DNA of 64,000 nucleotides from Granulicella aggregans (GTDB lineage: Bacteria; Acidobacteriota; Terriglobia; Terriglobales; Acidobacteriaceae). The stretch is taken from the NCBI RefSeq assembly GCF_025685565.1, contig NZ_JAGSYE010000001.1, positions 1,488,001 to 1,552,000 on the forward strand, given 5' to 3'. Positions 42,264-49,841 of this stretch are shown in pieces (the first letter of the stretch is position 1; each line of letters starts with the position of its first letter). Below the pieces are notes generated by a model that had not been told where the DNA came from, did not search any database, and saw only the letters and a list, made by a program, of their open reading frames with translations. Made by a program: the position numbers and the translations under genes.

Positions 42264-43115
42264 ATGCGTTGGCTTGGGGCGATTCTGCTGTTTGGTGTTG
42301 CAATGACTGCATTTGCGCAGGATTCGGTCGAGGGCTTCGGCCCGCTCGACCCCTCGCCGCCAGTTGGAATGACGGCCCAGCAGATCATCGAAAAGTTCGG
42401 CGCACGGGAGAGCGAGTTCAAACGCGCCCGAGAGAACTACACCTTTCGCCAGTCCGTAAAGATCGACACCATCTCCGAGGACACCAATAAAGTTGACGGC
42501 GAGTACCAGCAGGTCACCGACATCTCCTTCGCGAAAGACGGTCGCCGCGAAGAGCACGTCGTCTTTGCTCCCCAGAACACGCTCCAGCGCGTGATGATGA
42601 CACCAAACGACTTAGACGAGATCGAGCACCGTCTACCCTTCATCCTAACCACGGAAGATCTTCCCCAATATGACGTCACCTATCTGGGGAAACAGCACGT
42701 CGACGATCTCGACACATACGTCTTCGACGCCGGCCCGAAGACGCTCGAGAAGGGCAAGCACTACTTCAAAGGCAAGGTCTGGGTCGACACCCAGGACTTC
42801 CAGATCGTCCTGGTCAACGGCACGACCGTACCGCAGGACACGCGCCGCGGTCACGAAGACCTGCAGCCCCCGTTCACTACCTACTACGAACAGATCGACG
42901 GAAAATACTGGTTCCCGACATACACGAAGGCTGAAGGCAACCTGCACTTCGCCGCGCAGCAGGGCGCTCTGAGCCAGGACGTTCATATGCGGTCGACGGT
43001 AAAGTACACAAACTACAGCCAGTTCCGCAGCACCAGCACGATCCTCTTCAACGGCAAGCAGGTCGAGCAGGCACCTGACGAGAAGAAGCCCGAAGACAAG
43101 AAGCCACCACAATAA
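42264..43115 (+). CDS. Exported protein, LolA/outer-membrane-lipoprotein-sorting-like fold
   Basis: 283 residues from the ATG at 42264, with signal peptide (MRWLGAILLFGVAMTAFAQD). The body repeats long beta strands (YTFRQSVKIDTISEDTNKVD, DTYVFDAGPKTLEKGKHYFK, GKVWVDTQDFQIVLVNGTTV, YWFPTYTKAEGNLHF). This pattern fits periplasmic proteins related to LolA/LolB and DUF4292-type lipid-binding folds. The C-terminus is Lys/Glu-rich. Function is not established. Confidence 0.75.
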   Translation: MRWLGAILLFGVAMTAFAQDSVEGFGPLDPSPPVGMTAQQIIEKFGARESEFKRARENYTFRQSVKIDTISEDTNKVDGEYQQVTDISFAKDGRREEHVVFAPQNTLQRVMMTPNDLDEIEHRLPFILTTEDLPQYDVTYLGKQHVDDLDTYVFDAGPKTLEKGKHYFKGKVWVDTQDFQIVLVNGTTVPQDTRRGHEDLQPPFTTYYEQIDGKYWFPTYTKAEGNLHFAAQQGALSQDVHMRSTVKYTNYSQFRSTSTILFNGKQVEQAPDEKKPEDKKPPQ

Positions 43116-43138
43116 GAGCGCCCTGCGCGGGCGGGTCT

Positions 43139-43405
43139 TTATGTCTCGCAGTGAGCTTCGGGGTGTTCGCGCTGGCTCGTAATCCACCGGTCCATATACG
43201 TCTCGGAGCAGCGAGCGCCGCACAGGTGCTTGACGTCGTCCTCGTGCGCCTGGGCCTTATGCCAGCGGGTCAGTTTGAGCAGTGGCTGATCCTCACCGGG
43301 GTTTCCGCCGTTAAAACAGTCAACCCAGGCCATCCACCACAGGTCGGTCTCCATTTTGAGCTTGCCGCAGACATCGCAGTGGTAACTTTCGCTTCGAGAC
43401 ATCAT
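43139..43405 (-). CDS. Small Cys-rich protein with two CxxC-like motifs
   Basis: 88 residues: SYHCDVCGKLKMETDLWW near the start and HLCGARCSETYMDRW near the end give a C-x2-C ... C-x3-C set, a probable zinc site. GAGAGG precedes the start. Cytoplasmic, no signal peptide. No family name can be given. It is convergent with the gene ending at 43115. Confidence 0.7.
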   Translation of the reverse strand: MMSRSESYHCDVCGKLKMETDLWWMAWVDCFNGGNPGEDQPLLKLTRWHKAQAHEDDVKHLCGARCSETYMDRWITSQREHPEAHCET

Positions 43406-44002
43406 CCAACCTCTCTCGCTGAACGTATCACATCAGGAGAGGGCGTTTCCGGTTCCGATTGAAGACGAAATTCCGCGCCATTTTGCGAGATATCGTGTCG
43501 CCTATTGACGAAATCATCACAAGCGATCACTGTATGCAATGCAAGAAGCTGCAAAGGGATTTTCGGGTTTGTGGAAATGAAGGAGAGATGTGCGGGCTGG
43601 GAGGTATCGAGGTAACAATTCGTTTCGAACTTCGGATGGTTACCTTCAGGATAAAAGTAATCTGAAGAAAACAAGCGGCTTCAATTCCGAAGATTGATGC
43701 GATTATAAGGGCGTTCCCACGATTCATGTTCCAAACATTTAGTTGCCTGACATGGTCCATTTAGTTTCACAAGCCTTGGTTTATCGGTATCTCTGAAACA
43801 GACTGCGATGCAAAACCCGTTGGGCACGAAAGCAGCGGCCCTGCTGGTGGAGATCTTGCGCTTTGTGGAATGTTGAGCCTGACAGACCCTGAACGTTGAA
43901 GAGTTGTTATAGATGTCGCCCCTTTGAGGCGAGGGCCCAGTTGGATTTGACACAGCAAAAGGCAGTAAACGGTTCAGACGATACAAACATGGAGCTATAT
44001 CA
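43406..44002. other. Long AT-richer intergenic region without a recognised gene
   Basis: About 600 bases, clearly lower in GC than the flanks. Short frames on both strands lack ribosome sites and family similarity. It was searched by eye for DnaA boxes: TGTGGAAAT and TGTGGAATG occur but do not fit the consensus well. The plus-strand skew changes from C-rich to G-rich across 43-44.4 kb. A small RNA or decayed gene could be present but cannot be shown. Confidence 0.5.
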
Positions 44003-44197
44003 ATGCGCACGTACTTTGATGCACCCTTTCAACGGATTGTGAGTGCCCCCACCTGGCGGGCGCGCTTCTTCGAAGCAGCCGCGAAGGCCTCTGGATCGCT
44101 CGTAGACTACTCTCTCCGCCACCGCGACACGGTAAACGCCGCAGTGTGGATGGACCGTCTGCGTTTCTTCCGCGAGAAGGCCCGTCTCTGCAGTTAA
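44003..44197 (+). CDS. Small basic unknown protein (64 residues)
   Basis: MRTYFDAPFQRIVSAPTWRA followed by FFEAAAKASGSLVDYSLRHR and a second basic helix ending EKARLCS. GGAG lies at 43989, rather far upstream. A good terminator follows at 44273, supporting an expressed unit. No family recognised. Confidence 0.5.
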   Translation: MRTYFDAPFQRIVSAPTWRARFFEAAAKASGSLVDYSLRHRDTVNAAVWMDRLRFFREKARLCS

Positions 44198-44272
44198 GCG
44201 ACCTGATCTGATTCGAAACACACCAGGCAGAGACATTCGCTTCTGCCTCTCCACGAACTACCGAGACTCTGG

Positions 44273-44306
44273 AACCCTGCGATTGCACTTCGAATCGCGG
44301 GGTTTG
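44273..44306 (+). terminator. Intrinsic terminator
   Basis: AACCCTGCGATT pairs with AATCGCGGGGTT (one T-G and one bulge-like step), followed by TTTGTTG. It separates the small gene at 44003 from the efflux operon. Confidence 0.7.
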
Positions 44307-44346
44307 TTGCGTCTGGGGTCTGGACGCCAGCTACTCTTCCGCGAAC

Positions 44347-44382
44347 TGTCCGATTCCGGACACTGATTCCCGAAAGCGGACA
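44347..44382. promoter_or_regulatory. Pair of 16-base operator-like motifs upstream of the efflux locus
   Basis: TGTCCGATTCCGGACA at 44347-44362 is a perfect six-base-arm palindrome. TTCCCGAAAGCGGACA at 44367-44382 matches it at 11 of 16 positions, starting exactly 20 bases later, about two helical turns. They lie 90-125 bases before the adaptor start, suited to a dimeric activator or repressor of the adaptor-ATPase-permease genes. Confidence 0.6.
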
Positions 44383-44471
44383 GGGAGGGGCCCGGAGATT
44401 ATTCTAAGTCTTTTGTTTGCTTGATCCTAAGGGCTCCAAAGACGGAGCGCCAAGTGCTTCTATCGCTGGCG

Positions 44472-45731
44472 ATGGATATCTCTAGGCCAGACTTGAAGGT
44501 TCGTAGGCAGCGTCGTTCGTGGACGTTTGCCGCAGTGGCGCTGGTCGCGGTGGCGGCGGTTGCGTTTTTCGTAGTTCGACTGAAGCCCGCGGTTCCTTCC
44601 GTCGAGCGGAGCGCGATCTGGACGGATACGGTGAAGCGCGGGCCGCTGGTGCGGCAGGTGCGCGGGCCGGGGACGCTGGTTCCGCGCGAGGACAGGATTC
44701 GGCTGATTCCGGCAGAGACGGAGGCGACGGTGGTGCGCATCCGGGTTCTGCCGGGAGCTAAGGTGACGCCGGATACGGTGTTGATGGACCTCGTCGATCC
44801 GACGCTGACGCAGCAGTTGCTGGACGCGCAGTTGCAGTTGAAGGCGGCTCTGGCGGACCTTGAAAACACGCGTGCGAAGGTGAACAGCGACCTGATGACG
44901 CAGCGAGCGGGGGCGGCGACGGTGGGCGCGGACCAGCAGCAGGCGGCGCTGCAGGCACAGACGGATAAATCTCTCTATGACCTTGGCGTGATCAGCGGGC
45001 TGACCTACAGCGCTTCGAAGGGCAAGAGCGACGAGCTGAAGGAGCGCGACGATCTCGAAAGGCAGAGGTTGAAGCTGAACCAGGCGTCGATCTCGACACA
45101 GATGGCGGTATCGCAGACCAAGGTGGAGCAGGCGAGGGCGATCCTTGCGTTGAAGCAGAAGCAACTTGACGCGTTGAGCGTAAAGGCGGGGATCGACGGC
45201 GTGTTGGTTGACCTGCCGCACCAGGTGGGAGAGCATGTCGCTCCGGGGATTACGCTGGCGAAGGTGGTGCAGCCGGACCAGTTGAAGGCATCGCTGAAGA
45301 TTGCCGAGACGCAGGCTCGGGACATCCAGATCGGCCAGCCGGCTGAGATCGACACGCACAACGGGGTGATTCCCGGCAAGGTGCAAAGAATTGATCCGGC
45401 AGTACAGAACGGAACGGTCACGGTTGACGTAGAGCTCATTGGAGCGCTGCCGCAGGGCGCGCGCCCCGATCTCTCTGTAGATGGAACGATTGACCTGGAC
45501 CGGATGGCGGACGTGGTCTATGTGGGCCGCCCGGCTCTCGGCAATGAGAACAGCACGATCAGTCTGTTCCGGTTGTCGCCTGATGGAACGACGGCGGTGA
45601 AGGTGCCGGTGAAGGTTGGACGGGCATCGGTGAACAGCATCCAGGTGCTGGAGGGGCTGCAGCCGGGGGACACGGTGGTGTTGTCGGATATGTCGAGATG
45701 GGATGCGAATGACCGGTTGCGGATTGAGTGA
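44472..45731 (+). CDS. HlyD/MacA-like periplasmic adaptor protein of an ABC efflux system
   Basis: 419 residues from the ATG at 44472 (MDISRPDLKVRRQRRSWTFA). A single N-terminal membrane anchor (AAVALVAVAAVAFFVVRL) is followed by the split biotinyl-lipoyl fold (LVPREDRIRLIPAETEATVV and VKAGIDGVLVDLPHQVGEHV). Between them lies a long helical hairpin (residues about 120-240, DAQLQLKAALADLENTRAKV). Beta-barrel parts come at the end. In MacAB-type pumps this protein bridges the inner-membrane permease and an outer-membrane channel. The channel gene is not in the window. It precedes the ATPase and permease genes in the same direction. Confidence 0.92.
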   Translation: MDISRPDLKVRRQRRSWTFAAVALVAVAAVAFFVVRLKPAVPSVERSAIWTDTVKRGPLVRQVRGPGTLVPREDRIRLIPAETEATVVRIRVLPGAKVTPDTVLMDLVDPTLTQQLLDAQLQLKAALADLENTRAKVNSDLMTQRAGAATVGADQQQAALQAQTDKSLYDLGVISGLTYSASKGKSDELKERDDLERQRLKLNQASISTQMAVSQTKVEQARAILALKQKQLDALSVKAGIDGVLVDLPHQVGEHVAPGITLAKVVQPDQLKASLKIAETQARDIQIGQPAEIDTHNGVIPGKVQRIDPAVQNGTVTVDVELIGALPQGARPDLSVDGTIDLDRMADVVYVGRPALGNENSTISLFRLSPDGTTAVKVPVKVGRASVNSIQVLEGLQPGDTVVLSDMSRWDANDRLRIE

Positions 45732-45734
45732 AGT

Positions 45735-45780
45735 CTTACGTCCCACTCATGCGATGAAGCCGCATGAATGGGGCACCCGG
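45735..45780. repeat. REP-like hairpin, type A (inverted)
   Basis: ACGTCCCACTCATGCG ... CGCATGAATGGGGCACCCGG. It starts four bases after the adaptor stop. Confidence 0.75.
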
Positions 45781-45842
45781 GGATTTGTGACCGCGAAGGA
45801 TGACAGGGCGGACTTGGGAGTAGAGAGATGGGTGGAGGACAC

Positions 45843-46097
45843 ATGCAGGGAGCCTTTCCTTCGTTCGGCATGACGGATCTTGCGATGTTCCTGATTTCGA
45901 CGGTTGAGATGTTGAAGGTTACGGATGTTGTATTTGAGGAAGCCGTCTCCATGTTGGATTTCATGGTCGACGAGGTCGCATCGGTGACGGATGTCGTGTT
46001 CGAGGAGGCTGCATTCTTTGCGGAGTTTCTGGATGAAGCCGCTGGAGTGATGGCGAATATTTTGTTCAACGCGACGACGTCGGTGACGGAGTTTTAG
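45843..46097 (+). CDS. Doubtful short ORF with an internal repeat
   Basis: 84 codons after a GGAGG site. The peptide VTDVVFEEA occurs twice, about 27 residues apart (KVTDVVFEEAVS and SVTDVVFEEAAF), within an acidic, hydrophobic sequence. There is no family similarity. The first codons coincide with type-B repeat sequence. It may be a real small protein made by duplication, or expanded intergenic DNA between the adaptor and ATPase genes. Confidence 0.3.
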   Translation: MQGAFPSFGMTDLAMFLISTVEMLKVTDVVFEEAVSMLDFMVDEVASVTDVVFEEAAFFAEFLDEAAGVMANILFNATTSVTEF

Positions 46098-46180
46098 GCT
46101 CCGACGCTTCGTTGAGGCTGACGAGTTTAGTAGCAGATCAGGCAGCGGTAGATCGAATTTGAGGATAGGGAGAGGACACG

Positions 46181-46927
46181 ATGGCGGAGAATCTGATCGA
46201 GATTGAGAAGATGACGAAGGTCTTTTACACGGACGAGATTGAGACGCACGCGCTCTCGGGCGTTCATCTGAATATCGCGCGCGGCGAGTACGTGGCGATG
46301 TCGGGGCCGTCGGGCTGCGGGAAGTCGACGCTGCTGTCGATCATCGGGCTGCTGGACACGCCCAGCGATGGACGCTACACGCTGAACTCGAAGGAAGTGG
46401 CGAATCTCAAGTTCGGCGACCGGTCGCGGATCCGCAACCAGGAGATCGGGTTCATCTTCCAGAGCTTCAATTTGATCGGCGATCTGACCGTGTATGAGAA
46501 CGTCGAGCTGCCGTTGACGTACCGCGCCGGTATGCCGGCTTCGGAGCGTAAAGATCGCGTGCAGAATGCTCTGGAGCGGGTGAACATGGCGCACCGGATG
46601 CGACACTATCCGGCGCAGCTTTCGGGCGGTCAGCAGCAGCGTGTCGCTGTTGCAAGAGCGCTGGCGGGGACACCTTCGATCCTGCTGGCGGACGAGCCGA
46701 CGGGAAATCTGGACTCGAAGAACGGCGAGGCCGTCATGCACTTGTTGGCCGATTTGCACGCTGAGGGCGCGACGATCTGCATGGTGACGCACGATCCGCG
46801 GTTCGCGGCTCATGCGCAGCGGCAGGTGCATCTGTTCGACGGCAAGGTGGTGGCCGAGGGCGAACTGCAGCAGTTGCTGTCCGATCCGGAGCACAACGCT
46901 TCGACGGTGTCGAGAGCTACGGCGTAG
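46181..46927 (+). CDS. MacB/LolD-type ABC transporter ATP-binding protein
   Basis: 248 residues with all ABC motifs: Walker A GPSGCGKSTLL, Q-loop FQSFNLI, signature LSGGQQQRVAVARAL, Walker B ILLADEPTGNLDS and the switch His in VTHDPR. The sequence belongs to the LolD/MacB/FtsE branch that drives FtsX-like permeases by mechanotransmission rather than classical import. It has a GGGAGAGG ribosome site. It is the only ATPase near seven permeases, so it is the likely common motor. The permeases themselves lack nucleotide-binding domains. Confidence 0.96.
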   Translation: MAENLIEIEKMTKVFYTDEIETHALSGVHLNIARGEYVAMSGPSGCGKSTLLSIIGLLDTPSDGRYTLNSKEVANLKFGDRSRIRNQEIGFIFQSFNLIGDLTVYENVELPLTYRAGMPASERKDRVQNALERVNMAHRMRHYPAQLSGGQQQRVAVARALAGTPSILLADEPTGNLDSKNGEAVMHLLADLHAEGATICMVTHDPRFAAHAQRQVHLFDGKVVAEGELQQLLSDPEHNASTVSRATA

Positions 46928-46940
46928 AGATTCGAAGTTT

Positions 46941-47055
46941 TTCGTCCCACTCATCGCGTGAAACAAGAGCGCGATGAATCGGGCACAGAGATACATCTCC
47001 CCGCCTTTATGGAGGTGGCGGGAGTTTCACATCTCAAAATCGAGATGTGGGCACC
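46941..47055. repeat. REP-like hairpins and short direct repeats before the first permease
   Basis: A type A copy at 46941-46990 (CGTCCCACTCATCGCG ... CGCGATGAATCGGGCAC) is followed by CACATCTCAAAATCGAGATG and TGGGCACCCG, a second hairpin. GCARTRCCGG then recurs at 47090, 47105 and 47121. Confidence 0.6.
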
Positions 47056-47164
47056 CGAAGAAAAAGCAGATTCCCTTCGGGAATGACAAGCAATACCGGA
47101 AGAAGCAGTACCGGGAACGTGCAGTGCCGGGCCGTAAAGTGCGTTTCGCACAGATAGGAATCCA

Positions 47165-49624
47165 ATGATCGCAACAGTTCGTCAAGCACTTCGAAGTCTT
47201 CGTAAGTCGCCGGCGTTTGCTTTGACTGTGATTGCGACGCTGGGGATTGGGATTGGCCTTAACGCGGCGATCTTCGCGGTGGTCGATTGCGTGTTGCTAA
47301 GGCCGCTGGGTTATCACGATGCGGACCGGATCGTGGCGTTGCGGACGCGGTTTGTCAGTGAGAACAGATCGTATGGTGGTCTGGGTGGTGGTGATTATGT
47401 CGACATTTCAAAGCAGGTGCATGGGCTAGAGTCGACGGCCTTCTATCAGAGCTGGGCTGATGGCCTGTCGCTCAATGGCAAGAGTGTTTATCTCCAGATG
47501 GCAGTGGTAAGTCCGCGCTTCGCGGAGGTGATGGGCGTTCAGCCGGTGGCGGGTAGGCTTTTCAATCCCGAAGAGAAGGACGGACGAGACATCCTGGTCA
47601 GTGAAGGATTTGCACAGGAGTACTTCGGATCTTCGCAGGCCGCGCTGGGGAAGTCGGCTTCTTATGGCACTCAGATCTACACCATCGTTGGAGTTCTGCC
47701 GGGGGCGTTTTCTTTTCCCGACAAGACGCGCGTCTGGATCGAGCAGAAGCAGGTGCCGGAGAACCTGAACCGGACCGCGTACAACCAGGAGGGGGTTGGC
47801 AAACGGAGAGCGGATGTATCGCCGGAACAGCTTGCGGCGGAGTTCGCTACCTTCTCGGCGCACTTGCAGAAGGCCTACGTGGAGGATGCGCATAAGGCGC
47901 TCGAGTCGGTCCCGTTGCAGGAGCAAATGGTGGGGTGGATGCGATCGAGGTTGAGGCTGCTGATGGGAGCTGTGGGGGTGATCCTGGTGATCATCTGCGC
48001 GAACATTACGCACCTGCAGTTGGTGCGGGCTACGCGGGAGCTTCGATCCGTAACCATTCGAACCGCGTTGGGAGCGAGCCGTTCGACGTTGGCCGGACGT
48101 GCCTTGCTGGAGGCGGCGATCCTGTCGCTTGCGGGATCTTTGGCTGCGGTTCTGGTGGCTGCCCCTGCTTTGAAACTTCTGGTGAGTCTGGCACCGACGT
48201 CTATGCCGCGACTGGAAGAGATCCATTTGAATGCGGACGTGTTCGTTTTCTCCTTCCTGATATCGTTCGCGGTGATGGCCATTACGGCGTTGTTGCCTGT
48301 ATGGCGGTCATGGCATATCGATCCATCGACGGCGATGCGGGCAGATGCTGCGCGAGGTACGGAGACGCACGGGTCGCTGCGGTTGCGCGACGGCCTGATC
48401 GTTGCCGAGGTCGCGCTGACGCTGACCCTTTCGGTGGCCGCGATTCTGCTGGCGCAGAAGCTCATTGTGGATTCGAAGCAGGACCTTGGGTTCAATGCCC
48501 AATCGCTGGTGACGCTGGACATGCATGTGGTGGGTTCCCCCTCTTTGCCAGAGGCCGCGAAGGACAAGTCGCCGGCTGCGCTTGCGGAGTTCCAGGAGAG
48601 GCGGCTTGCGGTGACGCATGAGCGGATGAACCGGCTAGACGATGTGCTGCGGTTGATTTCCGGTACGCCGGGCGTGACCTCCGCCTCGGCGATGGACGGA
48701 GCGCCGATGCGTGGCGTGGGAAATGTGAGCTATGCGATCAAGGGGCGGCAGGTGTTCGCGCCGGGCGTGGAGAATCTGCCGGTAGCGAATCTGAGCCCGG
48801 TAACGCCATCTACCTTCGCGACGCTGGGGGTGCCGCTGCTGCGCGGACGATGGCTGAACGCGAACGACCGAATCGAGTCGCCGAAGGTGTTGCTGATCGA
48901 TAGCACGCTGGCGCAGGCGGTCTTTCACGGGCAGGACCCAATCGGACAACAGATCATGTGCGGGTATGACTCGGAAGGCGAGTGGTGGACGATCGTGGGC
49001 GTAGTTGGCGGGATTCGCGCCCGTGCGCCGGGTGTCCCGCCGACGCCGACGATTTATGTTCCGGTCGCCCAGCACCCGTCGATCGCAACCGACATGCAGC
49101 TGGTGGTTCGGACCGCGCTCGATCCCGCTGCTATGGGGCGCACGTTGCAGGAAAAGCTCATGGCCGTGCACCCGGAGCTGGCGATCAAGGTAAGCACGAT
49201 GCAGGAGGCCCTCGGCGGAAGCCAGCAGGGAGAGAGGTTCGAGAGCCTTCTGTTTGGGAGCTTCGCGGGTGTGAGCGTTCTGCTCGCGGCGGTGGGGATG
49301 TACGGGGTGACGGCGTACTCGGTGGCGCAGCGGAGGTTTGAGTTTGGGCTGCGGGTGGCTCTGGGAGCGGACAGGCCGCAGCTGTTTGGGATGGTGCTGA
49401 GGAAGGCGATGGTGTTTGCAACGGCTGGGGTGGTGCTGGGTATCGGCCTCTCGCTGGGGCTGATGCGCGTGCTCGCGAGTGTGATTGGCAGGCTGCCGAA
49501 GTTTGATCCGGTCGTGTATGGGCTGGCTTCGGTTGCAGTGCTTGTGGTCGCGCTGCTGGCGATGTTTCTACCGGCGCGGAGTGCAGCGAAGGTCGATCCG
49601 ATGTCGGTTTTGCGGAGTGAGTGA
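47165..49624 (+). CDS. ADOP permease 1 (FtsX/MacB-like)
   Basis: 819 residues. N-terminal span RKSPAFALTVIATLGIGIGL, then a MacB-type periplasmic domain, three central spans (LRLLMGAVGVILVIICANIT and following), a second periplasmic domain and three final spans, ending in DPMSVLRSE. This doubled MacB_PCD-FtsX-MacB_PCD-FtsX plan defines the acidobacterial duplicated orphan permeases. It is the most divergent copy: it lacks the usual QDVRYA opening (MIATVRQALRSLRKSP). Being first after the ATPase, it is the best candidate for the original partner. Expected to export an unknown substrate with the adaptor. Confidence 0.93.
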   Translation: MIATVRQALRSLRKSPAFALTVIATLGIGIGLNAAIFAVVDCVLLRPLGYHDADRIVALRTRFVSENRSYGGLGGGDYVDISKQVHGLESTAFYQSWADGLSLNGKSVYLQMAVVSPRFAEVMGVQPVAGRLFNPEEKDGRDILVSEGFAQEYFGSSQAALGKSASYGTQIYTIVGVLPGAFSFPDKTRVWIEQKQVPENLNRTAYNQEGVGKRRADVSPEQLAAEFATFSAHLQKAYVEDAHKALESVPLQEQMVGWMRSRLRLLMGAVGVILVIICANITHLQLVRATRELRSVTIRTALGASRSTLAGRALLEAAILSLAGSLAAVLVAAPALKLLVSLAPTSMPRLEEIHLNADVFVFSFLISFAVMAITALLPVWRSWHIDPSTAMRADAARGTETHGSLRLRDGLIVAEVALTLTLSVAAILLAQKLIVDSKQDLGFNAQSLVTLDMHVVGSPSLPEAAKDKSPAALAEFQERRLAVTHERMNRLDDVLRLISGTPGVTSASAMDGAPMRGVGNVSYAIKGRQVFAPGVENLPVANLSPVTPSTFATLGVPLLRGRWLNANDRIESPKVLLIDSTLAQAVFHGQDPIGQQIMCGYDSEGEWWTIVGVVGGIRARAPGVPPTPTIYVPVAQHPSIATDMQLVVRTALDPAAMGRTLQEKLMAVHPELAIKVSTMQEALGGSQQGERFESLLFGSFAGVSVLLAAVGMYGVTAYSVAQRRFEFGLRVALGADRPQLFGMVLRKAMVFATAGVVLGIGLSLGLMRVLASVIGRLPKFDPVVYGLASVAVLVVALLAMFLPARSAAKVDPMSVLRSE

Positions 49625-49677
49625 TTAGGGTTTGGGGCTGAAAGGCTTAGGCGGTCGTGGTGATGTTGGCGGTGCCG

Positions 49678-49736
49678 GGGTCCTTCGACTACGTTTGGTG
49701 CGAAAAGCGCACCAAACTTCGCTCAGGATGACGGAG
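49678..49736. repeat. Dispersed hairpin repeat, type B (long form)
   Basis: GGTCCTTCGACTACG leads into TTTGGTGCG-AAAAG-CGCACCAAA and ends CTTCGCTCAGGATGACGG. The inner stem is nine bases, perfect. A shorter partial copy lies at about 49762-49790. Confidence 0.7.
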
Positions 49737-49841
49737 TTTGTGGCGGGTGGGGTAGAAGCAGATCCTCCGACTTCGTCGAAGGATCACAAGGGTTGGGTTG
49801 GGCTTAGTTGACTTGAGTTGCGGCGGTAAGAGGAGAGCGAT

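Noticed and set aside
43406..44002. Replication origin oriC
   Set aside because: Skew change and nearby parS are suggestive, but no DnaA box cluster, dnaA or dnaN is seen, and the skew reverts at 63.2 kb.
43681..44010. 109-codon minus-strand frame
   Set aside because: No ribosome site, no hydrophobic or domain pattern, composition like non-coding DNA.
45518..46069. 183-codon minus-strand frame rich in Ser/Asn/Thr
   Set aside because: Runs antisense over the adaptor gene end and repeat DNA. The Ser-rich look comes from the complement of the plus-strand repeat.
47090..47130. CRISPR array
   Set aside because: Three 10-base units with 5-6 base gaps are far too short. No CRISPR array or cas gene was seen anywhere in the window.
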